From the NCBI GenBank assembly GCA_903951425.1, contig CAJBBX010000097.1, positions 1 to 41,634 of the forward strand: a DNA stretch of 41,634 nt, given 5' to 3'. This DNA comes from an uncultured Chthonomonas sp. GTDB taxonomy: Bacteria; Armatimonadota; Chthonomonadetes; Chthonomonadales; CAJBBX01. Numbering within the stretch: position 1 is the first letter of the stretch; each line of letters begins with the position of its first letter. Shown here piece by piece: positions 25,651-33,224 of this stretch. Under the pieces are notes generated by a model. It worked only from the letters and a program-made list of their open reading frames with translations. It was not told where the DNA came from and made no database searches. The translations under genes were made by a program, and so were the position numbers.

Positions 25651-28600
25651 CTACGGCCTCATGGGCTTCAGTGCCAGCGGGTACCGCTCCCCGAACCGGG
25701 CTCGCCCGGCGGCCTCGAAGGTGAGCGTTAGCTCGACCTCGCGGTCCACGTTGGCCGCCACGATGAACGGACCCAGGCGCACGTCGGCGTAGCGCGGCGC
25801 TTCGGCGGCCAACGGCACCGCGAATGGCAGGCGGGGACGTGCGCCGGAACGGGCATCGAGCCGGTCGTCGCCGATGAGCCGAACGGCGCCATCACCCTCG
25901 GTGATCCACCGCGCCTCGCCCAGATTGCATGCCGCCACCCGCAACAGCACGGGCCGCCCCGGCGCCACCGTGGCGGAGCCGCCGCGGGGGACCGATGCCC
26001 ACTTGCCGGTTGCGTCCAGCACCTCGACCGCGGTGAACTCGGCGTTCAGGTGCTTCAGCGGCATGAACCCGTCATAGGGTGCGTTGCCGACGGCCGTCAG
26101 CGGGCAGTCAGCTGAGGTCGTGCCGGTACCCTCGGTCCGCACGCCCACCATGCCGCCTGCCGCCGTAGCCTCGGTGTAGCTCCGCTTGTGAGAGTGGTAG
26201 ACCGCCTCGTAGGCCGCGGCGTGGAGGTCGCGGTCGATAGTGACCCACGTCGTCGGCGGCCTGACGGCGCCCGGCGTTGCGGCGGCCGCGGCCCTGCGCG
26301 CCAGTTCGAGCGCTGCGGCACGGGGCGTGCCGTCCGGCGCGATGATGCCGTAGTCGCTCTTCTCATCCACGCGGTAGCCGCCCACGCTCCACCAGGAGCA
26401 GAGGCCGTCGGCGCCAGACCGCAGCAGCATATCGGCGAAGCCCTCGTGGAGTTTGCGCTGGGCGTCGGCGCGCTCGCCGGTGGCGTCGTAGGGGTAGATC
26501 GAGGCGCCGAGCTCGGCCCAGAAGACGGGCTTACCGACTGCCGCCCATCGCGCGTAGGCCACCGTGAAGCCTGCCTCGGCCGGGTCCAACCCGTAGCCCT
26601 CGGGCGAGGAGAAGTCGAAGTGCTTGCCGCTGGAGACCAGGTCGAAGGCGAACCACTGGCTCCAGCTGGGCTGCGACGCGGACCGTGCAGAGATGAGCTG
26701 ACGCGGCGCCATGCTGTGGATATCGCGGATGATCCTGCCGTAGCGGCGGCTGATCACGTCGTCGGCGCACCGCTCGTAGGCCGTGACCATCTTCAGCCAC
26801 GGTCCGTCGTTGCGCAGTTGGCTGTCGGGCGGGTTAGTCACCTTGCCGCCGGCGTCGCGTGGGATGGGCACGCCCCACACCCGCTCGGCGTGCTCGATGG
26901 TCCCGTACTGGTCGATGACCCACTCCGCCCAGTCGCGGTCCCATCTCGCGCGCTCGTCGTGGTTCCCCAGGTGGTGCTCCCAGGCGATGTCGAACGCCCA
27001 CACGTTGGCGTTGCCTGCGAACCGGCCGTCTTGGATCAGCTTGGTGTAGAGGTTCCGGTCGGTGGTGAATGGGTGCGCCCCGGCCACGAAGAGGTTCATC
27101 CGGATCCCGTGCCGTGCGGCCCGCCACGCCACGTCGTTCACCTGCCGCACCTGCGAAGGATCGCTCATGAGGAGGCTGATCGAGGTGAAGCCGAGCTTCT
27201 GTAGTGTGGCCAGGTCGCGCTCAACGACTTCGGGGTCGTAGTAGCCGGGGTTGATCCACTGCTGGTCGGCGCTCTCGGGTCCGCCGCCCGCGATGTTGGA
27301 CTGCCAGTAGTTCACACCGTAGGGCCGCCACGCCATCCTGGGCGCATCGGGCTTGCCCATGGGCGGCGCCATGAACCGGCCGGCCTTCACGGTCACAAAC
27401 GCGCTCGCCGGGGCCTTGGGATCGGCCAGGAGCGTGAACTCCTGCGCCACGCGATCGACGATGCGCCCGCCTGCCCGCAGTTCCGTGATGGCAACGTAGA
27501 CGCCGGGAGCCGCCCTCCGGGGCCGCCATTCGCCGGTGACGAGGGTGCTACGGCGCACGGGGGTCGTGGCCCGCTCGGCCTTGGTGTAGAGCGTATGCTT
27601 GCGGGCCGCATCCATCACTCGCACGGTCAGCGCCACGCGGCGCGCCGCAACGCCGAAGTTCACGGCCTGCGCTCCTAGCGGCACGGTCTCGTCGGTGAAA
27701 TAGCTGAACTGCCCTGCGCCGCCGCGCGCCACGAAGAGGCCGTCCTCGATGCGCCGGGCCATGCGCACGGCGGCGGCGGCAACGACCGCGGGGTCCGTCA
27801 CGGCGATGTGTCCCCAGATGCTGCCGCGGTAGGCCGGAACGAGGTTCACGAGCAGCGACTCGCGGGTTCCACAGACGCGGCCGGTCTCGTCGGGGATCGG
27901 CTCCAGCGGGATCCACCGGTACCTGCGGCCCACGTCGAAGCCAAGGCCACGAGGCCGTGCGATGGGTGAAACTACCGGGCCTGCCTGGTTGCCCGTGGCG
28001 GCCGACTGCCGTAGCTGGGCGGCTGTGGGACGCAGCGAGGGGAGCCGGTAGACCTTGTACCAGGGCGAGAAGAGCTCCAGCGTGGGGACATCCAGATCGG
28101 GCGGACGGGCGCCCTCGGGCATGGCGGCCGTGCCCAGCCCCGCCACCCAGTACTCGTGGCTTCCGGTGGCGATGGCGGAGGTGCTGACCGCCAGGCCGAT
28201 CTGCATCCGGACGGCAGCGTCAGGGTGGAGGACGTCGCCCGGCCCTCCCCGGCCCCTGGACTCGTTGTCCGACCAGTAGCGGAAGTCGGCAGGTTCCAGC
28301 ACGTGCCGCTTCCATTCGGGCGTCAGCGGCACGGCGGCGATCCAGCGCGAGCCGTCCCTCTCCTGCCACTCCACGCTCATAGAGTGCGTGTTCGAGCCGC
28401 CCTTCGCCCAGAGCGTCGTGAGCGCGGCGCCGGGACGGAAGGCGGCCGGCGTCTCGCGCACAAGCACATCCCACCCGGTGAGGGCCGGCACGCGAATATG
28501 CAACGCCTCCTGTGCGTCTGTCGGGCCGCCCCGCTCGCTGAGCCATGTGGTGCCGGACCCCGGGTTGTTGCTGGAGCGCCACCACCCCGCCGTAGAGTCG

Positions 28601-29607
28601 GCGCCCGGTGCCGCCAGGGCATCCAGCGTGGGCCGGGCCGCCAGCCGCGCCCTCCATGCTTCGCGGGTGCGGGCCGCGCTCCGGTCGAAGAGCGGGCCTC
28701 CCGCGCCGATCATGTGCCCGCCCTGCCGAAGGAAGTGGAGCAGGGCGTCGCGCCCCTCGATGGGACATTCGGCGGCGTCGGTGAAGACCACCATGTCGGT
28801 ATCGGTCCGGGAGAGGCCGGCGACGGCGTCGTCGGTCGCCAGTCGCACGGCGTAGCCCTGCCGCGCCAGCGATGCCGCAACCGGAACCGCGCCCGCGCCG
28901 TGGACCGCCACGCGCAGGCGCCCCTTGGGTGACCGGGCCGGCGCCGCAGACGCCTTGCCCGACACCATCGGGTCGGCGAAGCGCGCCCGCATATCCAGCG
29001 CGGCCAACGCCAGCCTGCCCGAGCGCACGGCCCGTGCGCGGGCAGGAAGGCCGAAGCCCTGCCGCCAGACCACGGCCGCGCCGTCCAGCACCTCCCCCAG
29101 GATCTGGTCGGCCGCCAGCGTTAGGCGCAAGCGGTAGGGCTTGCCGTAGCTCCACTTCAGGGGCGGCAGTGGACCGGTGGAAGGTAGCTGCGTGGCAGGT
29201 TCGTTTTGCGCCTGCCAGACCGCGGCCAGCGACTCCACCAGTTCGGCGTAGAGGTCGCCCTTCGGCCCCTGCACCAGTTCCAGCCGCCAGAAGTTGGCCG
29301 CGTCGTGCTGCAGCACCAGCGCCGCCGCCGACCAGGCCGTGGAGGAGGTTCGGGCGTCCGGCGTGACGGTCACCTCCATCACCTGCCGGTCCAGGTCCGG
29401 CGCATCGAACGGGACCACCGGCGCGTAGCCTCGGGCCTCCAGTTCCAGCGCGCTCCCTCGGACCTGCGTCTTCCCGGCGCCCACATCCCAGCCGTCGAGC
29501 ACGGTGGACCGACGGAAGCGGGCGAAGTCGTCGCGGAAGATAATGGGGTCCGAGGCGCAGGATCGGCACAGGAGCGCGGCGAGGACGGCGGCGAACGCGA
29601 AACGCAT
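25651..29607 (-). CDS. Large secreted glycoside hydrolase, clan GH-A-like (GH42-related?)
   Basis: The product has 1318 residues. The ATG at 29607 follows GGAGGT; the frame continues upstream to 29760 but that part has no signal and crosses a hairpin, so it is rejected. A signal peptide (FAFAAVLAALLCRSCAS) leads to a laminin-G/DUF1080-like beta domain (DDFARFRRSTVLDGWDV, about 25-210). About 225-330 holds a Rossmann-like segment (VVFTDAAECPIEGRDALLHFLRQGGHMIGAGGP), as in glutamine-amidotransferase-like beta-galactosidase domains. The barrel lies at about 790-1120: RPYGVNYWQSN, then FDIAWEHHLGNHDERARWD with Glu877, then KPVFWAELGAS with Glu1032; these are the candidate acid/base and nucleophile. 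Beta-sandwich domains close the protein. Substrate is unknown, probably a beta-linked glycan. It follows the lipoprotein/OMP genes on the same strand but is separated from them by a strong hairpin. Confidence 0.8.
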   Translation of the reverse strand: MRFAFAAVLAALLCRSCASDPIIFRDDFARFRRSTVLDGWDVGAGKTQVRGSALELEARGYAPVVPFDAPDLDRQVMEVTVTPDARTSSTAWSAAALVLQHDAANFWRLELVQGPKGDLYAELVESLAAVWQAQNEPATQLPSTGPLPPLKWSYGKPYRLRLTLAADQILGEVLDGAAVVWRQGFGLPARARAVRSGRLALAALDMRARFADPMVSGKASAAPARSPKGRLRVAVHGAGAVPVAASLARQGYAVRLATDDAVAGLSRTDTDMVVFTDAAECPIEGRDALLHFLRQGGHMIGAGGPLFDRSAARTREAWRARLAARPTLDALAAPGADSTAGWWRSSNNPGSGTTWLSERGGPTDAQEALHIRVPALTGWDVLVRETPAAFRPGAALTTLWAKGGSNTHSMSVEWQERDGSRWIAAVPLTPEWKRHVLEPADFRYWSDNESRGRGGPGDVLHPDAAVRMQIGLAVSTSAIATGSHEYWVAGLGTAAMPEGARPPDLDVPTLELFSPWYKVYRLPSLRPTAAQLRQSAATGNQAGPVVSPIARPRGLGFDVGRRYRWIPLEPIPDETGRVCGTRESLLVNLVPAYRGSIWGHIAVTDPAVVAAAAVRMARRIEDGLFVARGGAGQFSYFTDETVPLGAQAVNFGVAARRVALTVRVMDAARKHTLYTKAERATTPVRRSTLVTGEWRPRRAAPGVYVAITELRAGGRIVDRVAQEFTLLADPKAPASAFVTVKAGRFMAPPMGKPDAPRMAWRPYGVNYWQSNIAGGGPESADQQWINPGYYDPEVVERDLATLQKLGFTSISLLMSDPSQVRQVNDVAWRAARHGIRMNLFVAGAHPFTTDRNLYTKLIQDGRFAGNANVWAFDIAWEHHLGNHDERARWDRDWAEWVIDQYGTIEHAERVWGVPIPRDAGGKVTNPPDSQLRNDGPWLKMVTAYERCADDVISRRYGRIIRDIHSMAPRQLISARSASQPSWSQWFAFDLVSSGKHFDFSSPEGYGLDPAEAGFTVAYARWAAVGKPVFWAELGASIYPYDATGERADAQRKLHEGFADMLLRSGADGLCSWWSVGGYRVDEKSDYGIIAPDGTPRAAALELARRAAAAATPGAVRPPTTWVTIDRDLHAAAYEAVYHSHKRSYTEATAAGGMVGVRTEGTGTTSADCPLTAVGNAPYDGFMPLKHLNAEFTAVEVLDATGKWASVPRGGSATVAPGRPVLLRVAACNLGEARWITEGDGAVRLIGDDRLDARSGARPRLPFAVPLAAEAPRYADVRLGPFIVAANVDREVELTLTFEAAGRARFGERYPLALKPMRP

Positions 29608-29671
29608 GGTGGGTGACCTCCGTGCGTCTATTCGCGCTGATGGGGGCCGGCACCTGCCTGGGCGCCGGAGT

Positions 29672-29720
29672 GCCGCCAGGTTGCCGCATGGCCCGGGCGG
29701 GCGGGCGGCAACCTGGCGGC
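29672..29720 (-). terminator. Perfect 16-bp hairpin downstream of the lipoprotein gene
   Basis: GCCGCCAGGTTGCCGC at 29672-29687 pairs exactly with GCGGCAACCTGGCGGC at 29705-29720 around a 17-nt loop. It begins 13 bp after the lipoprotein stop (29733) and ends 65 bp before the next gene's start. There is no U-tract on either side; a terminator or mRNA-end stabiliser is most likely. Confidence 0.65.
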
Positions 29721-29732
29721 GTTGGGGTGTGG

Positions 29733-30734
29733 TTAGCGCTTGCCGGGCGCGGGACTGCACTCCGCGTCGTAGTTGAAGCTCGCTTGGATCTTGCAGTTCG
29801 TCAGGGTGAATGTCTGCGGTGGGCTACCTTCGCGACGGGGGAGGGAAGACTCGCCGGTGATGACGATCTGTGGCTCCCAATCGGCGAAGGTGACCGTGCC
29901 CGTCAGCTTGAACTGCATCTGGTCCGAGCCCGCCGGCCAGGTGATCTCGGCTTCAGCTGGAACGGTGCAGGCATCCTCGCTCAGCTTTCCGAGGTGCGTC
30001 CGCCAGATGCACATCAGCACGGTGCCGCCGACATAGACCGACTTTTGCTGCCCGGTAGCTGGGTACTGGCTTCGGGCCTCGTCGAGGTGGAAGGCGTTCA
30101 TGCCGGAGAGGTATCTGATGGACATGGTATCCACCACGCACTGGTCGCCCTGCAATCGGCCGGGCATCTGGATAACCGGCGACTCGCCGAGGGAGAGGTA
30201 TCTTAGCTCGCGGAACGCCTTCCATGGGCCGCCCTCGAGGTTGGGGCCTGTTGGGTCGTCCGCAACGACGCTGCCATTGCCGGTGAAGGCGAGGTCGAAG
30301 GCGCGAGGGGCGATGGCCGTGACCTGAAGAGCCGCCGTCGCGGTCTTGGTGATGCCGCCTCCGGTGGCCTTGACCGTCAGCGTGTAGGGGTTCGGCGTCG
30401 TGCTGGTAGTGGTGCCGATACTGAGCGCAGACTGAGCGCCCTGGGCTGTGGGCGTTACGGTCGCGTGCGTGAAGCCGGCGGTGCCGTCGGACGGGGCGCC
30501 GGTCACGGTGAGCGTAACCGGTTTGGAGAAGCCGTCAACCGAGGTAACCGTCACGGTGTAGGCCGCCGAACCGCCGGCCGCGATCGTGCGCGTCTCCGGC
30601 GCTACGGCCACCGTAAAGTCAGGCGTGCCGCCGCCGCCGGTCACGGTCGGGTTGTAGGTGTCGCTTCCGCCGCCGCAGCCCGCAAGCAGGATCGGGAGCC
30701 AGGCGAAGGCTGCCAGACGCAGTGCAAGTCGCAT
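29733..30734 (-). CDS. Lipoprotein with bacterial Ig-like domain, function unknown
   Basis: The product has 333 residues. The start at 30734 has a GGAGAGG site. MRLALRLAAFAWLPILLAGC ends in a lipobox with Cys20, followed by a flexible GGGSDTYNPTVTGGGG-type linker. Residues about 40-140 form an Ig-like domain (FTVAVAPETRTIAAGGSAAYTVTVTS, VTLTVTGAP, YTLTVKATGG), as in PKD/DUF11-type surface modules. The remaining 190 residues (SIRYLSGMNAFHLDEARSQYP, KSVYVGGTVLMCIWRTHLGKL) match nothing I know; four Cys could form disulphides. It lies 18 bp after the outer-membrane protein gene, so both are probably one operon and both would sit at the cell envelope. Confidence 0.8.
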   Translation of the reverse strand: MRLALRLAAFAWLPILLAGCGGGSDTYNPTVTGGGGTPDFTVAVAPETRTIAAGGSAAYTVTVTSVDGFSKPVTLTVTGAPSDGTAGFTHATVTPTAQGAQSALSIGTTTSTTPNPYTLTVKATGGGITKTATAALQVTAIAPRAFDLAFTGNGSVVADDPTGPNLEGGPWKAFRELRYLSLGESPVIQMPGRLQGDQCVVDTMSIRYLSGMNAFHLDEARSQYPATGQQKSVYVGGTVLMCIWRTHLGKLSEDACTVPAEAEITWPAGSDQMQFKLTGTVTFADWEPQIVITGESSLPRREGSPPQTFTLTNCKIQASFNYDAECSPAPGKR

Positions 30735-30752
30735 AGTATCCTCTCCTGAATT

Positions 30753-31547
30753 CTAGCGGCGCGCCGTAACGGCGACATAGAGGGCCTTGGCATCGCCGAG
30801 ACCCGGCGTCAAGCTGGTTCCGGTGCTGGAGCCGAGGCCGTTGGTCCAGCCCAGGTCCACGGTCACGCCACCGCCGAACTCGCGGGCGTTGTAGCGCAGG
30901 GCTGCGCCGTAGACCGTCCGTCGGATCCTGCCGCCGTCGATGGTGCTTCGAGTGTTGTCTCCGGTCACCAGCGGCGTGCAGTCGGCGATCAGCGTCCAGG
31001 CGCTTCCCACACGGGCCGTCAGGCCCATCCCGACGCCAACCAGGACGTTCTCCTTCAGGATGACGGCCTTCGGGTTCAGGGTGAGCCCCAGGTCGGAGCC
31101 GATCTCCCAGCCGGCCGAGGCGCCGAGAGTGAAGCAGGGCTTGCCTCGCGCCGGGGTCCGGGGCTGTGCCACGCCGGCCTGCAGGACGATGGACCGATCC
31201 TCCCACGGCCGGCGGCGCGCCACCAGTTCGATGTCGGACCCGCCGTGCTGCACGGCCGCGCCGCCGGCGAGGGCGTAGGTCTTGAGCTCGGCGGCGGAGA
31301 TGCGCAGCGCCGTCTCCCAGCCGTAGCCCAGCCCGGCGGTGTAGCCTGCCTGAACGTAGGTCAGGTTCTCAGCGTCGCCGAAGGAGCGGACCTGCAGCGT
31401 GCAGGTGCGCGTTCCCGTTGCGGCAACAACCGGTGCGTCGAGGTGGATTGTCTGTGCGAGCAACGGCACGGGATCGGTCTGAGCGACTGCGGACGACGTG
31501 GCCCAGAGGGTCAGCGACGCGAGCGCCAGTCGGTTCAGCAAAGACAT
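30753..31547 (-). CDS. Predicted outer-membrane beta-barrel protein
   Basis: The product has 264 residues. The ATG at 31547 follows AGGAGG. A signal peptide ends near AVAQ-TD. The rest is alternating short beta-strands with Gly-rich turns (YTAGLGYGWETALRISAAEL, SIVLQAGVAQP, LGASAGWEIGSDLGLTLNPKAVI, VLVGVGMGLTARVGSAWTLIADC), typical of a small outer-membrane barrel of about 10-12 strands. The C-terminus (ALYVAVTARR) lacks the terminal Phe of proteobacterial barrels. No specific family is recognised. It is the first gene of a likely operon with the Ig-like lipoprotein and is divergent from the sulfatase gene. Confidence 0.75.
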   Translation of the reverse strand: MSLLNRLALASLTLWATSSAVAQTDPVPLLAQTIHLDAPVVAATGTRTCTLQVRSFGDAENLTYVQAGYTAGLGYGWETALRISAAELKTYALAGGAAVQHGGSDIELVARRRPWEDRSIVLQAGVAQPRTPARGKPCFTLGASAGWEIGSDLGLTLNPKAVILKENVLVGVGMGLTARVGSAWTLIADCTPLVTGDNTRSTIDGGRIRRTVYGAALRYNAREFGGGVTVDLGWTNGLGSSTGTSLTPGLGDAKALYVAVTARR

Positions 31548-31570
31548 GGTGGCCTCCTGTCAAAGGATGA

Positions 31571-31591
31571 GCCGGCCTGCATCCGGCCGGC
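31571..31591. other. 7-bp hairpin in the leader of the outer-membrane protein gene
   Basis: GCCGGCC-TGCATCC-GGCCGGC is a perfect inverted repeat between 24 and 44 bp upstream of the OMP start codon, within the 148-bp divergent region. It could be a structured 5' leader or a dyad operator for the OMP and sulfatase genes. Short GC-only arms make chance possible. Confidence 0.4.
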
Positions 31592-31695
31592 TTCAGGTGC
31601 AGCCGGTCAATTCGATGCCGTCGCTGCTTCCTCCTCCATGGATCAGGGGCCCGGAAGTGGGGTAATACGGTGCATAGGCGGCAGACGGAGGCGAC

Positions 31696-33126
31696 ATGGG
31701 CACTCGGACGAGACGGGCTTTCCTACAGGAGGCGGCGATCATGGCGGCGACGGCACCGGCGGCGTTGGGCGGCGAGCCCGGCGGCAGGCCCAACATACTC
31801 ATCTTCCACTGTCACGACCTGGGGCAGCACCTGCACTGCTACGGCGTGCCCACGGTGCGGACGCCCCACATCGACGCGCTGGCGGCACAGGGCGTGCGGT
31901 TCCAGCGCTCCTACTGCCCGGCGCCCTCATGCAGCCCCTCGCGCGCGTCGCTGCTCACCGGGCGGTACCCGCACTCGAACGGCGTGATGGGTCTCTGCCA
32001 CGCCGACTTCGCCTGGGAGCTGAACCGGGGCGAGAAGCACCTCGCGGCCTGCCTCCGCGCCGTGGGCTATGCCACGTCGGCCGTCGGCGTGATCCACGAG
32101 ACGCGTTCGGCCGCCACGAAGTGGGGCTACGACCGGTACGCGGCGCAGGCCCGCGTCGCCGAGGCCGTGACCGCCGCCGAAGGCGAACTGCAGCGCCTCG
32201 CGAGCGGCGGCAAGCCCTTCTACCTCTGGGTGGGTGTCGCCGAGCCGCATCGGCTTCCGATCCCGCAGGCGCCGGGCCAGGCGCCGCTGGACCAGGGCTT
32301 CCCGGGCCTCGAACTGCAGCCCGACGATGCCCTCGGCGTCCATGTGCCGCCCTACCTGCGCGACACCGAGCCCTGCCGCAAGGAACTGGCGGGCCTGCAG
32401 GGCGCCGTCAGCCACGTGGACACGCAGTTCGGCCGCCTCATGGCCGCGCTGGAACGGCAGGGCCTGGAGCGCGACACGCTGGTGGTCTTCACCACCGACC
32501 ACGGCATCGCCATGCCTCGCGCCAAGTGCAGCCTCTATGAGCCGGGCGTGAGCATCGCCTGCATCCTGCGCCTGCCGTCGCGGCCCGGCTGGCACGGCGG
32601 CCGCGTGGCGCAGGAGATGGTGAGCAATATCGACGTCCTGCCCAGCCTGCTGGACCTGGCCGGCGCGCCCACGCCCGCGGGGGTGCAGGGACGCTCCTTC
32701 GCGCCGCTGCTGGACGGCGGCGCCTACGCGGCCCGGCAGGAACTCTTCACGGAGATGACCTACCACGACTACTACGACCCGCGCCGTGCGGTGCGGACCG
32801 AGCGCTACAAGCTCATCGCCAACTTCACCACGGCGCCGGCCTTCATGGATCCGTCGCAGCAGTGGCGGCCCCGGTCCGACACCGTGACGCCGCCCAACCA
32901 CGCCATGGCCTACCACCCGGCCGTGGAGCTCTACGACCTCATCGACGATCCCTGGGAGCAGAAGGACCTCGCCGCCGACCCGGCCCACGCCGAGGCCCTC
33001 CGCGACCTCTCAGCCCGCCTCATGCGCCACCTGCGCGAGAGCCGCGATCCCATCCTGCGAGGAGCCATCACGGGCCCCCACCACCGCGCCGCGCTGGCCG
33101 CGCTGGCTTCGGGGGCAGGGGCGTAG
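31696..33126 (+). CDS. Tat-exported Cys-type sulfatase (family S1)
   Basis: The product has 476 residues. The start at 31696 has ACGGAGG nearby. The N-terminus TRRAFLQEAA followed by a hydrophobic Ala-rich run is a Tat-type signal. The sulfatase signature is complete: Cys79-S-P-S-R83 then ASLLTGR, where Cys79 would be converted to formylglycine. Other active-site pieces are present: the N-terminal metal site reads HCHDLG (His40-Asp41, against Asp-Asp in most sulfatases), TTDHG at about 275, and KCSLYEPGV. C-terminal features include RTERYKLIANF and VELYDLIDDPWEQKDLA, common to S1 sulfatases acting on sulfated polysaccharides. Substrate is unknown. No formylglycine-generating enzyme lies in the window. 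The gene is divergent from the outer-membrane protein gene and convergent with the GH42-like gene. Confidence 0.9.
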   Translation: MGTRTRRAFLQEAAIMAATAPAALGGEPGGRPNILIFHCHDLGQHLHCYGVPTVRTPHIDALAAQGVRFQRSYCPAPSCSPSRASLLTGRYPHSNGVMGLCHADFAWELNRGEKHLAACLRAVGYATSAVGVIHETRSAATKWGYDRYAAQARVAEAVTAAEGELQRLASGGKPFYLWVGVAEPHRLPIPQAPGQAPLDQGFPGLELQPDDALGVHVPPYLRDTEPCRKELAGLQGAVSHVDTQFGRLMAALERQGLERDTLVVFTTDHGIAMPRAKCSLYEPGVSIACILRLPSRPGWHGGRVAQEMVSNIDVLPSLLDLAGAPTPAGVQGRSFAPLLDGGAYAARQELFTEMTYHDYYDPRRAVRTERYKLIANFTTAPAFMDPSQQWRPRSDTVTPPNHAMAYHPAVELYDLIDDPWEQKDLAADPAHAEALRDLSARLMRHLRESRDPILRGAITGPHHRAALAALASGAGA

Positions 33127-33224
33127 GCGGCACTGGCAATTCCCAACGCCGTCAACCGGGCCAACAACGTCAGAAGAGCTTTGATAGAACTGACACCATT
33201 GACCTCATTGACGCACCATCCCTG

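Noticed and set aside
31663-31668. TAATAC as a -10 element for the sulfatase gene
   Set aside because: No acceptable -35 hexamer at 16-18 bp spacing.
31593-31802. Minus-strand frame ending in GPLIHGGGSSDGIELTGC, considered as a prepilin or surface-protein remnant
   Set aside because: It overlaps the sulfatase N-terminus, has no ribosome site, and the short protein-like tail is not enough to call a gene fragment.
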